Source of the DNA: Punica granatum
Taxonomy: Eukaryota; Streptophyta; Magnoliopsida; Myrtales; Lythraceae
Direction of reading: 5' to 3'
NCBI RefSeq assembly: GCF_007655135.1
Contig: NC_045130.1
Span: forward strand, 34,282,605-34,346,604
Length of the DNA: 64,000 nt
The notes under the pieces are model-generated. The model worked only from the letters and a program-made list of their open reading frames with translations, did no database searches and had not been told where the DNA came from. Numbering within the stretch: the stretch's first letter is position 1; each line of letters starts with the position of its first letter. The position numbers and the translations under genes were made by a program. Shown piece by piece: positions 1-11,604 of this stretch.

Positions 1-466
1 TTCATGCAGCGTAATTGGTTGTGATCTTCTCCTCGTCCTCCACCTCAATTGTAATTGTATGTGTGAGACGACTTCGTTAACGACACTGAACAGCATCAGG
101 CTTCAGCCATGTAACGTTTCTCTCCACTTGTACAATTACTTTGGGAAGCAGCTGAAGTGTTGGTTTGACGAACGAACGTCGCATCCATGAAAAGAAATCA
201 TAGTTTTGTGCGAGTATGACTGGTAGAATGGGAACCTTGCATTATTTGAAGACTAGTTTAAGAATCTCTATCTGTTTATGGGAGGGGTTCGGAAGTCTGA
301 GTATGACTGGTAGAATGGCGGGCTTTTGGCTTTCGTTGCAAAGATTTCTGCCCATTATGTTCCTATCAAGTGTCCTTTCTATGGCCTGTCCTGTAAGTGG
401 TTCTAATGGAAGGTGCCGATTTTGTCTTCAATCAGATTTTCGATAATTCCGTTTCTGAAGGAGTTG
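1..466. other. Upstream region of the first gene
   Basis: No coding exon can be supported here. The stretch probably contains the 5' untranslated region and promoter-proximal DNA of the gene that starts at 467, or the tail of a gene outside the window. A 19-base direct repeat, GAGTATGACTGGTAGAATG, occurs at about 212 and again at about 299. The short reading frame that spans it resembles no protein I recognise. Confidence 0.4.
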
Positions 467-2915
467 ATGGAGAGCTCAGGTGACCAGGCAACAACGGGTT
501 TAGACCCTCAACATTATTTGAGATGTCATCACTGTGCAGGTCCTCTATCTAAAGATATGGTAAGCCAGAACTCCCTATGCTTGTTTGTGTAACACATGCA
601 AATATGCACAGACGTGTGCTTGCGAGCTTAAACTTAGATGAAAGCTTAATTGTCTCATCGAAAAGATTTTCTTATTTGTTAGGAAACTAGTGATTGGACG
701 GTACCGCCTCTTATCAGGGACAGCTTCTCCATGGTAATATATATGCACTCCTGTCTAAATTTACATGCAGTGGTTATTGCTATTAGTATCCAATATTCAA
801 TCTTGTTATTTTTCTAAGATGCAGTTATCGTTTCAATATTCGAGTTTGAGAGCTTTTGATTTATTTCTGTCCATATTCGTATAAATGATCCTTTTGTTAT
901 TTGTGGTTTCAGATTGGATCTGCTGTAGGTGGAACAACAAGCGCATTTTATGGATTCAATCACGGTACTATAATAAGCACTTGACTTGAATATATTCCTT
1001 CTGCTTGTTGAGCTATATCAGAAAGTGAGTTTGCTGCTTGCTTTGTGTGGGCCATGCAAACTCACTGACAACCGGAAAAGAAAAAGTGAACAATCAACAG
1101 CATCTCATACTGTAACCTTGCTCTGCTTCAAATTTCCTATCAAAAAGAACGATTGCGATGGGAAATAATTTCATCCAAAATTCAACTAAATATAGGAGAT
1201 CTCTATTACCGAAAAAAAATGTAGGTGATCTCTAGCAAATTTTATTACCATTGTTTGCTCCCATGCCAATTGATGAGGAGAGCAGCTAGAATATGATTGC
1301 AACCAGCCAAACAGTTTATGTGCATAGACATATGTTAGTATGTGAAGGGATGGCTCTTGGCTAACTGTCTTGATAGAATAGTGATCTGTTTTAATTCACC
1401 TTTACTGGTCTATATTAGCGTGTAAGATTTTGCACCTCAATCTGATGATCTGCCTGTATGGTGTATCCTTGTAGTGATGCCAATTGTTCGAAAGTGGGTG
1501 AAAGGGCCAATGTGGTTGCATTTCCTTATTGGAGTAAGTTTCTTGAATCTTTTCATATCTGGTCAGTGATGAAGATACCTCCACAGTGCACCACGTGATT
1601 TTAAGTTGTCTTACTAGGCAGCATCCCATACTACTCTTTTGGTGTGTAATAAATGCATGACTTAGCTTTTGGAACTTTGTCGTGGATCAAATTATCCAAA
1701 TTGTACTGTGGGATCTAAAAGTTAAAAGAAGGATGATATCACGTTATCTAGGTCCTCCAGCATTGACACTTTTTCCATGGAAAGAAATTCTTTCATATGC
1801 TCATCTTGAATGAAAAGATATACTGTGAACATCATGCATTTTCTAATCATCTTATTGCATGTTCATGGCTGAATCTAGTTTCAAAACTGCAATTTTATGA
1901 GCTTCATTGAACCTATTCTCTATGATGGTGTGTGGTTGCATATTCAATTGGCAGAAGCACAATAGTTACATCTATTGATAATTTGATATTTTACCACCAA
2001 TTATGCAGTTTCGTTGGATTATCACTCACGTTTTACCATGTTTTGTACCATTGATGGTTTCCAAATTACGGCTCGGAAATATTGTATACTTGCTGTCAGC
2101 AATTCTGAAGCCAATTATTATTCTGTCGTGCAGGCCCCGCCAGTCATAGTGTTCTCTTCAGCTTGTGCCGGCTTGGCAGGTTAGGCATATTTTCTTACTA
2201 GTCCCTCTACATATTTTTTTAAGTATTTATTTTATTGGAAATTTAACTCCTTATCATGGAAAACTATATGCTATTGATCTGTGTTCTTGAGGTTGAATCT
2301 AAATGTATAGATGCCGAAGTTTCTAGAAGGTACTATCAGTTGATTTTACCTCTTAGAAGAGGTTGATGGACAGTCCAATTGAAGTTTCGGTGTCATATTT
2401 TAGCTGACTTTTATTCTGCTTCAATGTTATTTTTGTTACTCTTTGGGAGCTTTTTGATGGGAATATCTGTAGGGCAGCAATATTAGAGAAATGCTTTGGA
2501 CAAGTAGATGAACTCGTGGCTTCGTACCAGTAGATAGGATATTGGTTTTTGAACTGAAGAATTATCACCTTCAAAATGACTGTTCTCTGCGTTTAATGAG
2601 TGATAGATGTTAAGATATCTGCAACTGGGTATGCTAGGCAGACAATATCTTCTGATCCTAAGTACAGGACTCCACAGCAGTCAGCTTCCATGATTTTTTA
2701 ACTCTGCCATGAGATTGAATCGATGTGAAAGTATGATTGTCTTGCTATGGCGCTCCAGTCATCAGATTTGAAATTTTACAGGTGGTGCAGTTCCAGCACT
2801 CGCCCAACTCGCTTCTTCGTCTTACCATGCAGCAGTCTCATCTCCATCTCCGCCACCTCCTTCACCGTCGGTTGACGACAAGATCCACAAGTCGAGAACT
2901 TCATCTACTCTGTAA
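467..2915 (+). CDS. Conserved plant protein with two membrane segments, unknown function
   Basis: Six coding exons join in phase: 467-559, 683-733, 913-964, 1475-1533, 2134-2179 and 2782-2915. All introns have GT-AG ends. The product is 144 aa. An N-terminal soluble part (residues 1-48) contains a CHHC cluster at 20-23 that might bind a metal. Two glycine- and alanine-rich hydrophobic stretches follow (about 49-72 and 78-112), with VRKWVKGP between them, and the tail is short and proline/serine-rich. The composition suggests a small integral membrane protein. I do not recognise a named family. The ATG at 467 opens the first in-phase exon, and no better upstream start was seen. The gene converges on the RING gene at 3299-4192. 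Exon structure is well supported by phase; function is unknown. Confidence 0.8.
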
Positions 2916-3298
2916 AAATCACCACAAGCAGGCCTCTGCGTGCAAGGTTTGCCTGTACAGATAGTAATCGAGAGCTCCATGAAGTTTACTCATGGTATAC
3001 ATGTTTACTCTTCTTAACCCAATATAAGTGATTACTTTGCTCACTAATTATATGTTATAAATTAAACGACATTAGTGGTTAATTCGTGTATTTTCATCAT
3101 GCTGATTTGGAGTTTTTTTGTTATTTACATCGAGTTTATACATTCTCTTTGACTGATTCTTAATACACGTAACCATCATACTGGTTGTAAGTTCTTTTGC
3201 TATTCACATCGAGAGTTCTTTTGCTATTTACATCGGGATTATGCGTTCACCCTGAAAAGCACTGTTGTGAAGTCGATGGAAAAACCGTTGAAGAGGAT

Positions 3299-4192
3299 CT
3301 AGAAAAGAACCCAGTGCCGCCTACTTCTGCGTCTCCTTCTCCGTTGTCCTTGAAATCTGCCTCTTTCGAGGAGATCATGTTCCCATTCGCTCTCATCTCT
3401 GATCTCCGGCCAATTTCTATTGGCACTGCGCATCTGAAACCTGCAGAGCGGGCAAGTGCCATGGAGCTCCAACCAAGAGAGGATGCACTGTTCGTGGAAC
3501 CTATGCTTGCACGTAGTCAGCTTTGCTTCCTCTCCAATCTCAAAGTCCTCTAAGCACATCGAACACTGCAATGCCTCACTGATCCTCACAGTAGTTAAAA
3601 GCTTAGCTGCTCCTATGTCGTCGTGTGGAAGAGGAGGCTCAACCTGCCTGGTGCTGTTGTCGGGGAAGTGGAGTTGTATAAACTCGAGATCGGTGTCCCA
3701 GAAGAAATTGGCCAATGTGGTAGTTCTAGGACTGGGACTAGGACTAGGACTAGGAGTCGATTGGCTGAAGCTGAACTCTGAAGGGTGGGCATACTGTGAA
3801 GCTTCTTCGTAGGAATTGAACGAGATCAACTCGCTGCCTCTCTCCCAGTCCCAGTCATCAACGGAGTCCTCTGGTTCGGATCCGGAGAAAAGCAGAGTAC
3901 TCAGCAAGTCCTCCAATGGCACCTCATCTTCGACTGCAGGTGGTGGGCTGCCGCTGCTGTTGAGAGCATCTTCTTCTTGCGTGAGAGAATAGCCTTCGTC
4001 ATCCACCAAGCCGAGAAGCACGGAGCACCAGATCGGGATTCCCCTTGCTGGTCTGTCTCCAAAGTTATCGACGTCCATTTTCTGGACAAGTCTGCTCTCA
4101 CAAAACGGGCATTTGGTCCCGGGCCCGGTCGCCGTGTTCACCACTTGAGAGCACAGGTAACAGCAGTAGCGACCAATGTGCGCATCTTCCAA
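3299..4192 (-). CDS. Zinc-ribbon / RING-H2 finger protein, probable E3 ubiquitin ligase
   Basis: One uninterrupted frame of 297 codons. The N-terminus has two cysteine pairs (about 11/14 and 28/31) that look like the short zinc ribbon of plant RING proteins. The middle is acidic, with a Ser-Pro repeat at about 147-155 encoded by repeated GTCCTA-like units near 3730-3755. The RING-H2 is complete: C210, C213, C228, H230, H233, C236, C247 and C250. An Arg-rich run lies near the C-terminus. The expected role is transfer of ubiquitin from an E2 to an unknown substrate. The codon at the position where a family-typical start is expected (4190-4192) is TTG, and the first in-frame ATG (4076-4078, residue 39) would lose the zinc ribbon. 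An in-frame TAA lies upstream, so an upstream exon or a non-AUG start is needed for the full N-terminus. Confidence 0.85.
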   Translation of the reverse strand: MEDAHIGRYCCYLCSQVVNTATGPGTKCPFCESRLVQKMDVDNFGDRPARGIPIWCSVLLGLVDDEGYSLTQEEDALNSSGSPPPAVEDEVPLEDLLSTLLFSGSEPEDSVDDWDWERGSELISFNSYEEASQYAHPSEFSFSQSTPSPSPSPSPRTTTLANFFWDTDLEFIQLHFPDNSTRQVEPPLPHDDIGAAKLLTTVRISEALQCSMCLEDFEIGEEAKLTTCKHRFHEQCILSWLELHGTCPLCRFQMRSANRNWPEIRDESEWEHDLLERGRFQGQRRRRRRSRRHWVLF

Positions 4193-4797
4193 TCTACCGT
4201 GAAAAGGAGGATCGTGATCGGAATGTTGTCGGGTGCGAGACGTTTTGTCTTAGCAAAGCTTGTATACCATTCGAGAGAGAAGTCCCAAAAATGAGTAGAA
4301 CTGCTCGGCAAAGATAAGGTCAACAAATCGTGCAAAAACAAGCATTTTCCATCCAAACGGTCAATAACTAATCGTGTGGGGCACCGAAGCTTGATTCCTT
4401 CTACTGATTTATATTCATTCATCTTCTTGGTCATGCTGTCCAACGGCATTAGAAGGGAGAAAACGGTTAATCTTTCGGTCATATTTCGATCACCTAAGAT
4501 TCTGTGATGTATGCTTGATTCTATGAATGTTTTGATTCTTTGATCTGATCTAATTTGCCAACGTCCATGTAAATCATAAAATCATACGATTTTATAATCG
4601 CGACTACTTTGAGTACAAACTTTACTAAAGTGTCATTTGATAAGTTGGTTCGTGAAGAAAGACAAAACAATTGAAAGCTCGAACGACGTGACTAGACACG
4701 TCGATTAGTGTGTGTGGGAGTATAAAGCCCCTTCCCCGAATTCATGAATCTCATTATAAACAAAAATCGTGGGGTAAATAATTCGAAAAAGCACGAC
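4193..4797. other. 5' flank of the zinc-ribbon RING gene
   Basis: Reverse-strand reading frames extend through this stretch but resemble no known protein and are out of frame with the RING gene. Polypyrimidine-AG sequences just upstream of 4193 could be splice acceptors for a missing first exon of that gene. Otherwise this is AT-rich promoter-like DNA. Confidence 0.35.
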
Positions 4798-5453
4798 CTT
4801 TACCCTTTTTTTTAACAGAACCCTTGAATAATAGCACAAAAAAGCACGACTTTCCGATTTAGTTGCAAATCTAGCACGCCGTCAAATGTAATGGTAACGG
4901 CTGACATGGACTTAGTGGTGCTATGTGGCACAACATTACTGGATGAGTGAACCCACACTGTTTTAAAGGTAATTCTAAAAAACGAAATAGAGAAAATGGG
5001 GGGTGTTGGTGACCCCAATTGTTAGGGAATTGGGGCTCTCAGTGCTGGAATTAAAAAGGCCCCAATTTCGAGGCTCATTCGATTCCAACGATGGGCCCCG
5101 ATTGCAATCACCACCAACCCAATCGAGGTCGCCGACCACCTCTGTTGTGCCCAATAACCTCAACTGGGGGTGGTGGCCTTCGACGTAGCCACCATGGCTG
5201 ACTTCCTCCTTCTTTCCTCTGTTCTTTATTTTTATTTTTATTTTTAAAATTATTTTTTATTAAATAAAATTGTGTTGATCCATTCGTCCTATATGTTGTG
5301 TTACGTAGCACCATTAAGCCCACGTCAGCCATTACTGTTACATTTGATTGGAAATTTGACAACTTGTGCTAGATTCGTAACTATACATGAAGGTCGTGCC
5401 TTTTGCAATTATTCAAATGTCCTGTTAGAATGAAAAAAAAAAAGAGGGTTTAA
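4798..5453. mobile_element. Foldback (long inverted repeat) MITE-like element
   Basis: The two arms, about 4798-4960 and about 5275-5453, are imperfect inverted copies of one another. Both carry AACAG near the outer end, then GAATAAT, a GCACGAC block, AATCTAGCAC, CAAATGTAA and GGTGCTA in the same order. The roughly 300-base centre is more GC-rich and contains no convincing gene. Arm similarity looks like about three-quarters by eye. No clean target duplication was found, so the ends are approximate. It resembles the other long-armed elements of this window in design. Confidence 0.65.
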
Positions 5454-5550
5454 AAGCCCATTGCAAGGGATTTGTTTGCATCACGCGTTACTGTTTTACT
5501 AAGGCATTTGAACGGAAATTGCTTTATGCCACATTAACGTTCGATAAATG

Positions 5551-5757
5551 GTGTGTTTGGTTTTAAAATTAAATAAAGTTGAGTTTTGATTTTAATTAAG
5601 ATGTAATAATTGTATTGTTGAATTATGAGAAAAAGTGTGAAAAAATGATGAATAATTGAGAGAAAATAATGATTGTGTTGTTAATTTTTGTTATATAGTG
5701 AGTAGATTTAAAATTAGGATTTAAAATTTTAAAAATTGATTTTAAAACCAAACCGGT
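5551..5757. mobile_element. Short AT-rich MITE with TTTGGTTTTAAAA termini
   Basis: The left end reads GTGTTTGGTTTTAAAAT and the right end, reversed, reads GGTTTGGTTTTAAAATC. The interior is very AT-rich. On the opposite strand it contains the same phrases (TCATAATTCAA, ATTATT, TTCATCATTTTTTC-like runs) found in the elements at 13433-13711 and 14565-14860, so these three look like one family. It has no coding capacity. Confidence 0.6.
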
Positions 5758-8015
5758 CAAGGGTCTAAACTTTAGGAATTGGACTTCACTATAAAGGAGA
5801 CATAAACCCTAGACAGCAAACCACAATACTTGATCTTATCTGAGCGGAGAGCGGGCCTCCGGAGGGGCAGCTTACCTCAATCATTGGGGCAGCTGAGCTG
5901 AGCCACCCTCCCTCTCCGGCCACCGTTGAGGGCTGCCGGCGGCTCTTACCCCCGTCCGCTGGCCAAATCCCGCTGTGAAGACTGCCCGCGGTCGGAGCCC
6001 CATCGTCATTTCTTGATTCGGGCAGTGATGGCCTCGCGGGCTCCCCCCAACAAAACAAAAACCCTAAATTTCACAATCGACGCACTTTTCTTCTTCTTTG
6101 CATGAGCTTGTGTTGATCTGATGTCGATTATCCCGCGATTGCTGAGAATTAGGGCATACTGTTCTTGTTCTAGCTGAGTTTGCTCATCGGACAGAAGGCC
6201 GAGCCGACCAAGTTTCGAACTTGATGAGCTAGTATTCTCGTATTTCATAGTAAAAGCTTCAATGCTGAAATGGGTGTTCTGTTGCTTGCTTGTGATGTTT
6301 GTATGTCTTGATTGTTGCCAGCCATATAGATATTCGGGAATCCTGCTTCGGACATGATCTGTCTTTTTTTGCTGTATCGGTTGTGATTTAATCTATGTTG
6401 GAGTTGCTTGTCATCATTGCTCACTGCAAGCACTCAGCTTTGAATAAGATAGTCTGGCAGCAGTACTACCGATCGATCTTCTATGTAACAGTTATGCGTC
6501 TAATGAGTTGCCTTTGAGAGCTGAGTGCGTGATGAGGGCAAACAAACCATCGGCCCTTCTGTTGCTTGTGAGCTATACAAAGTCTAGTTGATGAATCAAA
6601 ACTTGACCCGATTTTAGGCGTGGTCCGTTTTTGCCTATGCATACATTTTCACGAATAAACTGTCCCAAGATGTTTATCATAGATGTTTCTTCAATCTTTC
6701 CACATGTAGTAATGTTTGTCCTGTTACGTGATTGCAGTTGCATTCTCTTCCTCGCATCGAATCAATGCATCAAATGGAGAAGAGTCCTGGATGCTGTTTG
6801 TTCAATGTTCAACCATGAAGATTGTGATGTTGCTCACGAGATGTGGAAGAATCACAGGCTGGAAAATTGCTGTGACGAAGTAGAGACCATTAACATCGAT
6901 CAATCCTATAGATGTGTTTTCCTGTTCAAGTTTATCAGTTTCAATCTCTAAAGACATGGTCGGATTTTGCCATTGTACATATTTTTTCTCCAATCATGAG
7001 CTTTGGTTTCATCAGTACAGTTTTCATGCTCATAATGCAATCTCCTATTACCTTTTAGTTGTTCCATTTCAGCTGTCACTTTAGATTGGACCTGTTGAGA
7101 TAAAGTTACACAGACCTGCACCGAGCTTGTTCATGTGAAAACTAAGTCCCGAGATGCAAGATTTTCCAGAAACCTTGATGACTTAGAGATGCAGCAAAAA
7201 ACCGTCTATTGTTGATGTAATGTAAGTGTGGTTTGGTACTGCATATGTTAAGGAACCAGCAGACAAAATGATCATCTGAACAAACCTGAAGATTTCAGAA
7301 CAGAATACAACATAGACGAGGTCATTGGTATATTGTACAGAGATCGTCAACCGTTCCACATCATTGCTAAAGCAAAAACTATGGCAAAAACTACGGCCTG
7401 GATCTAAAATTTTGTGACACGGAACGACTCATGGAACCTGAAAGTTCACAACCATGTAAAAAGCAACAGCCCCCTAATAGCAAACACAACAGCTGGATTC
7501 CTTTCACTTGCCTCCTGATCTTTCGAGAGTCGAGGACAGCCTCTGCTAATACAAAGCTTACATAATGTTGTTGTTCTTATAATCTGTGCATGCTTGATCC
7601 AGAGTGGTCCATGCATCCGCTAATGAGAGTCAGAAAAATAATCCTTAGCCTGCTAGGCGGTGTAGTCCCAATTCGAGCATTCTGTAATCCTACCACTTTG
7701 TGCTGCTAACCCGATTTTGGACCCTCACCACCATGTTTGGTGTGATCGAATAAAAAGTACAAAGCTGTCATATAACACGGCAACATCTTCTATGGTGATT
7801 CCATTTGGAGATACTTTATATTCTATCAAACCAAACAAGGTCTTATGATGCTGCAGCGCACAGGCCTTCAAGTTTCAAGCAATGGCCACGAGGATTGCTC
7901 ATGTTGCAGAAGAAGCTACTTATCAAAATGCTCTTCAGCAATAGAAGCCCGGAGGACCCATAAGTCTGCATCTTTCGTAGCCGTGAAAATCTTCACAAGA
8001 TTGCAACTTCAAGCT
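5758..8015. other. Spacer with a GC-rich segment, then the probable 3' UTR of the second RING gene
   Basis: About 5780-6050 is clearly GC-richer than its surroundings and includes AAACCCTA motifs common in plant 5' leaders, so a transcript start or a fragment of a gene is possible. A 106-codon frame at 6631-6951 (+) matches nothing I recognise. About 7200-8015 is probably the untranslated 3' end of the RING gene on the reverse strand. No coding gene is supported. Confidence 0.35.
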
Positions 8016-9392
8016 TCAATGCTTCCCTTTCCCTAGAGAACAAGATTTGCAGAATCAGATCATGTACAAAGCACCAAAATGAATATCACCTTCATCAAAA
8101 CTTTTGAAAGTATTACATCATCAACAACTTGAGCACAGAACTAAGATTTGCAGGCACGGAATGATTTAGGATTCTTTTTTCTCCGCAATTAACCAAAAAA
8201 AAACAGATTATTTTTTCTCTCTTACCATGTAAAGCATCACTTACTTTACTTTTAAAGGTTAAATGCTTCTTGAGACGCTTCCTTATTGATGACCCGCCAA
8301 TGTTCCATCTCGAACCAACTCGAGCCCACTTCCCTGATTGTTTCTCCGATGCTTCCTGCTGGGCTTCAGATACCACAACCCCTCTTCTGCTACTCCGTAG
8401 AGACCTCAAGGCCAAGTGCAGAGGCTCCGAAACAGAAGCAGATTCAGATTCCTCCCCAGCTCCTACAACCTTCAGGCATAAAGGACAAGGCGGTTCATGT
8501 ATTTGGGTCTTTGGAGTAACGTGCTCTAAACAATCTGCATGGAATACATGTCCGCATGGGAGTATTCCAGCAATTGGCATATCGTTGCCCCTCATTATCC
8601 GATTCGAACTCCAAGGGGACTTCTGAACTAGGAGTTTCCGACAAACTCCACACTTTTGATCCACTGCAGACCCACTATTAGGGGACATTGGGTTCTCCAA
8701 ATTCTCCACCACATCATATCTTTCCCCATCAAGCCCAAAATCGTAACTGCTCGAGCTGCTCCACCTGAATGCTTCTTCCCTTCTCGAGCTCCAGCTCAGG
8801 TCTGGCGATGCTATCTCTGACTTCTGCCGTTCGACCAGAGTTCTGCGGAACTTTAATGGACGGTCTTCAGGCCAATAAGTGGGTGAAATCTGGCCCTCCC
8901 CAGGCGTGAACCTCCCTAGGCTGTTGACATCAGCATCACCCAAAGCCTTGCAGTCAGAGACCGGATTGTGGAACACAAGTGGATAGACAGCTTTTGACAT
9001 ATGCATGCGTCTCGAGAAGGGTCGACTAGGGAGAGGAGTGTGGGGCTGTCTGCTCGTGGATTCCCAGCGACCGAACTCGGATAGTGATGATGGCGAACCA
9101 CTACCAGGGGAAGCTGCAGCAACTGCTCTAGCGCCAGGGCATCCCTGAAACAATAATGCCGGAAGAGGAAAGGATCAGGGCCAAGAATCTCTTTTAGCTA
9201 TAAAAATGTCAAACGGATACACGGCTTTGAAAACATAAGTCACCTCGATGGAACAAGGGTAAGGTGTGTCCAACCTTAATCCTGTAACGAGAATTTCCAA
9301 AAAGCAGATTAGTCAAATTCCTGTTTATAATTCAGAAACTCAATACAGCAAATCCTATTAGGATTTTCCTTCACACACACACAACCCCACAC

Positions 9393-9424
<32 letters not shown>

Positions 9425-10368
9425 AGCAAACAAAAAAAAACCCCCGCGGGCGGAATTGTGCAGTTCAAAACAAGCATAAAAAGAGCACCAAGAAGTACAT
9501 GCCCAATTCAAAAATGTGAATAGAGATTCTATCACGCCCATGAATATATCCAGGGGCACCTGTGTCCTGACAATTACACCACATATCAAATCTAGCCCAC
9601 GTAGCCAATTATCTACTTTAGAATCCTATATTGCAGTATACAAAGCCTCTTTCCTTGGATGTAGTATATTAACATTACCATGTTTCAAACCAGGAAAGAT
9701 GATCCATATGAACAAATAGAACACAGAGACTATTGTTATCCCTCACATCATCATCGTCAAGCTTTTAAACGATTACGACTCTTAGCAACTAATATTCACT
9801 ACTTGCTCCATGCAATCTTCTATTTATTAGCAATACAATTCAATGGACCTTCAAGATGATGTTTCCTCTCACAAAGCCAAATATGACAGAGAATGCCGTC
9901 ATAAAAACATGGAAGTTCAAAAGACCATATAGAAAACATTTCATGTCAAATTATATGGAAATAACGAGGCTGACCTGTTATGGAAGAGGCAGCAACCTCA
10001 TTAACCTTGAATTTCTGCACTGGAGAAGTCCACCTCCGTGAAGCCTGAACACTATCAGAAAGGCTTCCACTATAAGACAGCGCCCCATCAGACACAGAAT
10101 GGTGATGACTTGTAAACTTATCACTGCCTATCCTTCCTCTGAGTCCTTTGCGATCCGAGTGTAGTAATAAGTCGGTCCCAATGCGAGGCCCATGAGGAAC
10201 ACTGTCTAAGTGCAGCCTGCAATCCCAAATCCTCGAAGGAGGCGGAGAAAAGCTGGAATTCATCCTCCAGTGTGGTTCACTCCTACCAGTCGAACCGTCC
10301 CTGCTCTCACTCCCAGGGTGCGGCTTGGCTCCATGTGGCCGAGCGGCCACACAACAGAGGGCACCCGT
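8016..10368 (-). CDS. RING-H2 finger protein with a probable lipid-modified N-terminus
   Basis: Coding exons in transcription order are 10368-9975, 9281-9244, 9144-8226 and 8032-8016. The joins keep phase and give 455 aa. The 38-base second exon encodes a Tyr-Pro-Cys-containing peptide. The RING lies at about residues 309-367 (C-x2-C, then CGHVFHADC, then CPLC). The long N-terminal part is Ser/Pro-rich and low in structure. The last exon adds only GKGKH before TGA. The N-terminus reads GALCCVAAR, which after a start methionine would be a classic myristoylation plus palmitoylation signal, implying membrane attachment. The codon before that Gly is ACG rather than ATG, in a strong initiation context (A at -3, G at +4); an in-frame TAA lies at 10381-10383. 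Likely an E3 ubiquitin ligase, substrate unknown. Confidence 0.78.
9395..9424. repeat. Uninterrupted poly-C tract of 30 bases next to a CA repeat
   Basis: Thirty consecutive C residues follow a short (CA)n and sit in the intron between the first and second coding exons of the RING gene. In that gene's transcript the tract would be poly-G. Assembly errors in its length are likely. Confidence 0.9.
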
Positions 10369-11604
10369 GTTAGCTATACTTTACAACGAGGGGACAAGTT
10401 TATGGCCGTCAAGTTAATGACAGAGAACAAAGGAATTTCTAGACCGCCCAATCGCACACTGGGTCAGAATGGATCCTGTACACAAAAGAGGAAAAAATTT
10501 AGCACAATCAAAATCAAACAGATCATCATTATAAGGAAAGATAAGACAATGACAGTAGCTTATAAGTTTGTTTAGTAGAATGTGAGGCGCCAACAAATTA
10601 ACCCTGCCTTGGTCAAACCGGAATCAGCCCTTCACATGACGTTTTGTGAATCCCGGACCCAGGAATACAAATGCATAACTTCCAGAGTAATTATCCCCTC
10701 AAAAAGAGATTGCGTGTGCACTGTGGTTTTGACGAACTTCCTCATTCGAATTTCTTCGAAAATATTATTTCTGCTTCAGCATTGCTCAACTAAACCCTAA
10801 ATTGCTAACCCCAATCTTACAAGCTCCTACCTGCACCGGTTTGCAGCTCAAGAGAAGAACTTACCCCTAACACTTGATTACAGCAAAAGGACAAGCACCC
10901 AGAAACACAAACACTCAACCTCGTAAAAACATAAACTTCTAAAGATCGAAACAAACCTCAGTTACTAAAAATAGAACTTCTACCTAACCATGAGCCCCCA
11001 AAGGAGAACAGACGACCCTGCAACGGATTGAAACCAACGAACCAGCAGACACAAATCCACACGATTCTTCTCCTAAATCCCAAGAAAACCCCAACTTTAG
11101 AGCCATTGAATGATGAAACTAAGTTAACTAACCAAAATTCCATGTGGGTATTTCTCTTGGCGAAGGAAAACCCACTGAGGAGGAGGAAAAATCGCACCTC
11201 TGGCGATTAAGAGGTTGAAACCACCACCCGAAAAGGGAGAGAATTAGAACCCAAACACAGAGGTTGAAGATGACTGAGCTGCCATGGGCATCTGATAATG
11301 CATCTTTTTGGAAGAAGTGATTCCCTTTTTCAGCCTTTTCCGTTGGGTGGGAGATATTAGGCAAAAAAGAGCAGAGGAATTCCAAAAGCGGCCTGGCGAT
11401 GGCGATGTCGACTGTAATGTGTTTCGCATTATAGAGTTCTTGTATACAATTGTTGTCACCATCGTCATCATCAAGATGTCTGCTATAATACGATAATCAT
11501 CTTATGGGTGTGTATGCAGCTTTATAAAATTGGCCCCCAAAAAAAAATGTTTTGGATTTTGTGTTCGTTATCTTTAGCTTTCTCGAATCATTGCATTGAT
11601 AATT
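10369..11604. other. 5' flank of the second RING gene
   Basis: This probably holds the 5' untranslated exon and promoter of the RING gene on the reverse strand. Reverse-strand frames at about 11128-11474 show no recognisable domain. No exon with an ATG could be joined in phase with confidence. Confidence 0.35.

Noticed and set aside
4138..4482. 114-codon reverse-strand frame upstream of the zinc-ribbon RING gene, considered as its N-terminus
   Set aside because: It is in a different frame from the zinc ribbon, and the only good donor (GTATAC) joined to the acceptor before 4193 would create a TGA.
6631..6951. 106-codon open frame on the + strand
   Set aside because: No family resemblance and no splice context. 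Left as unassigned.
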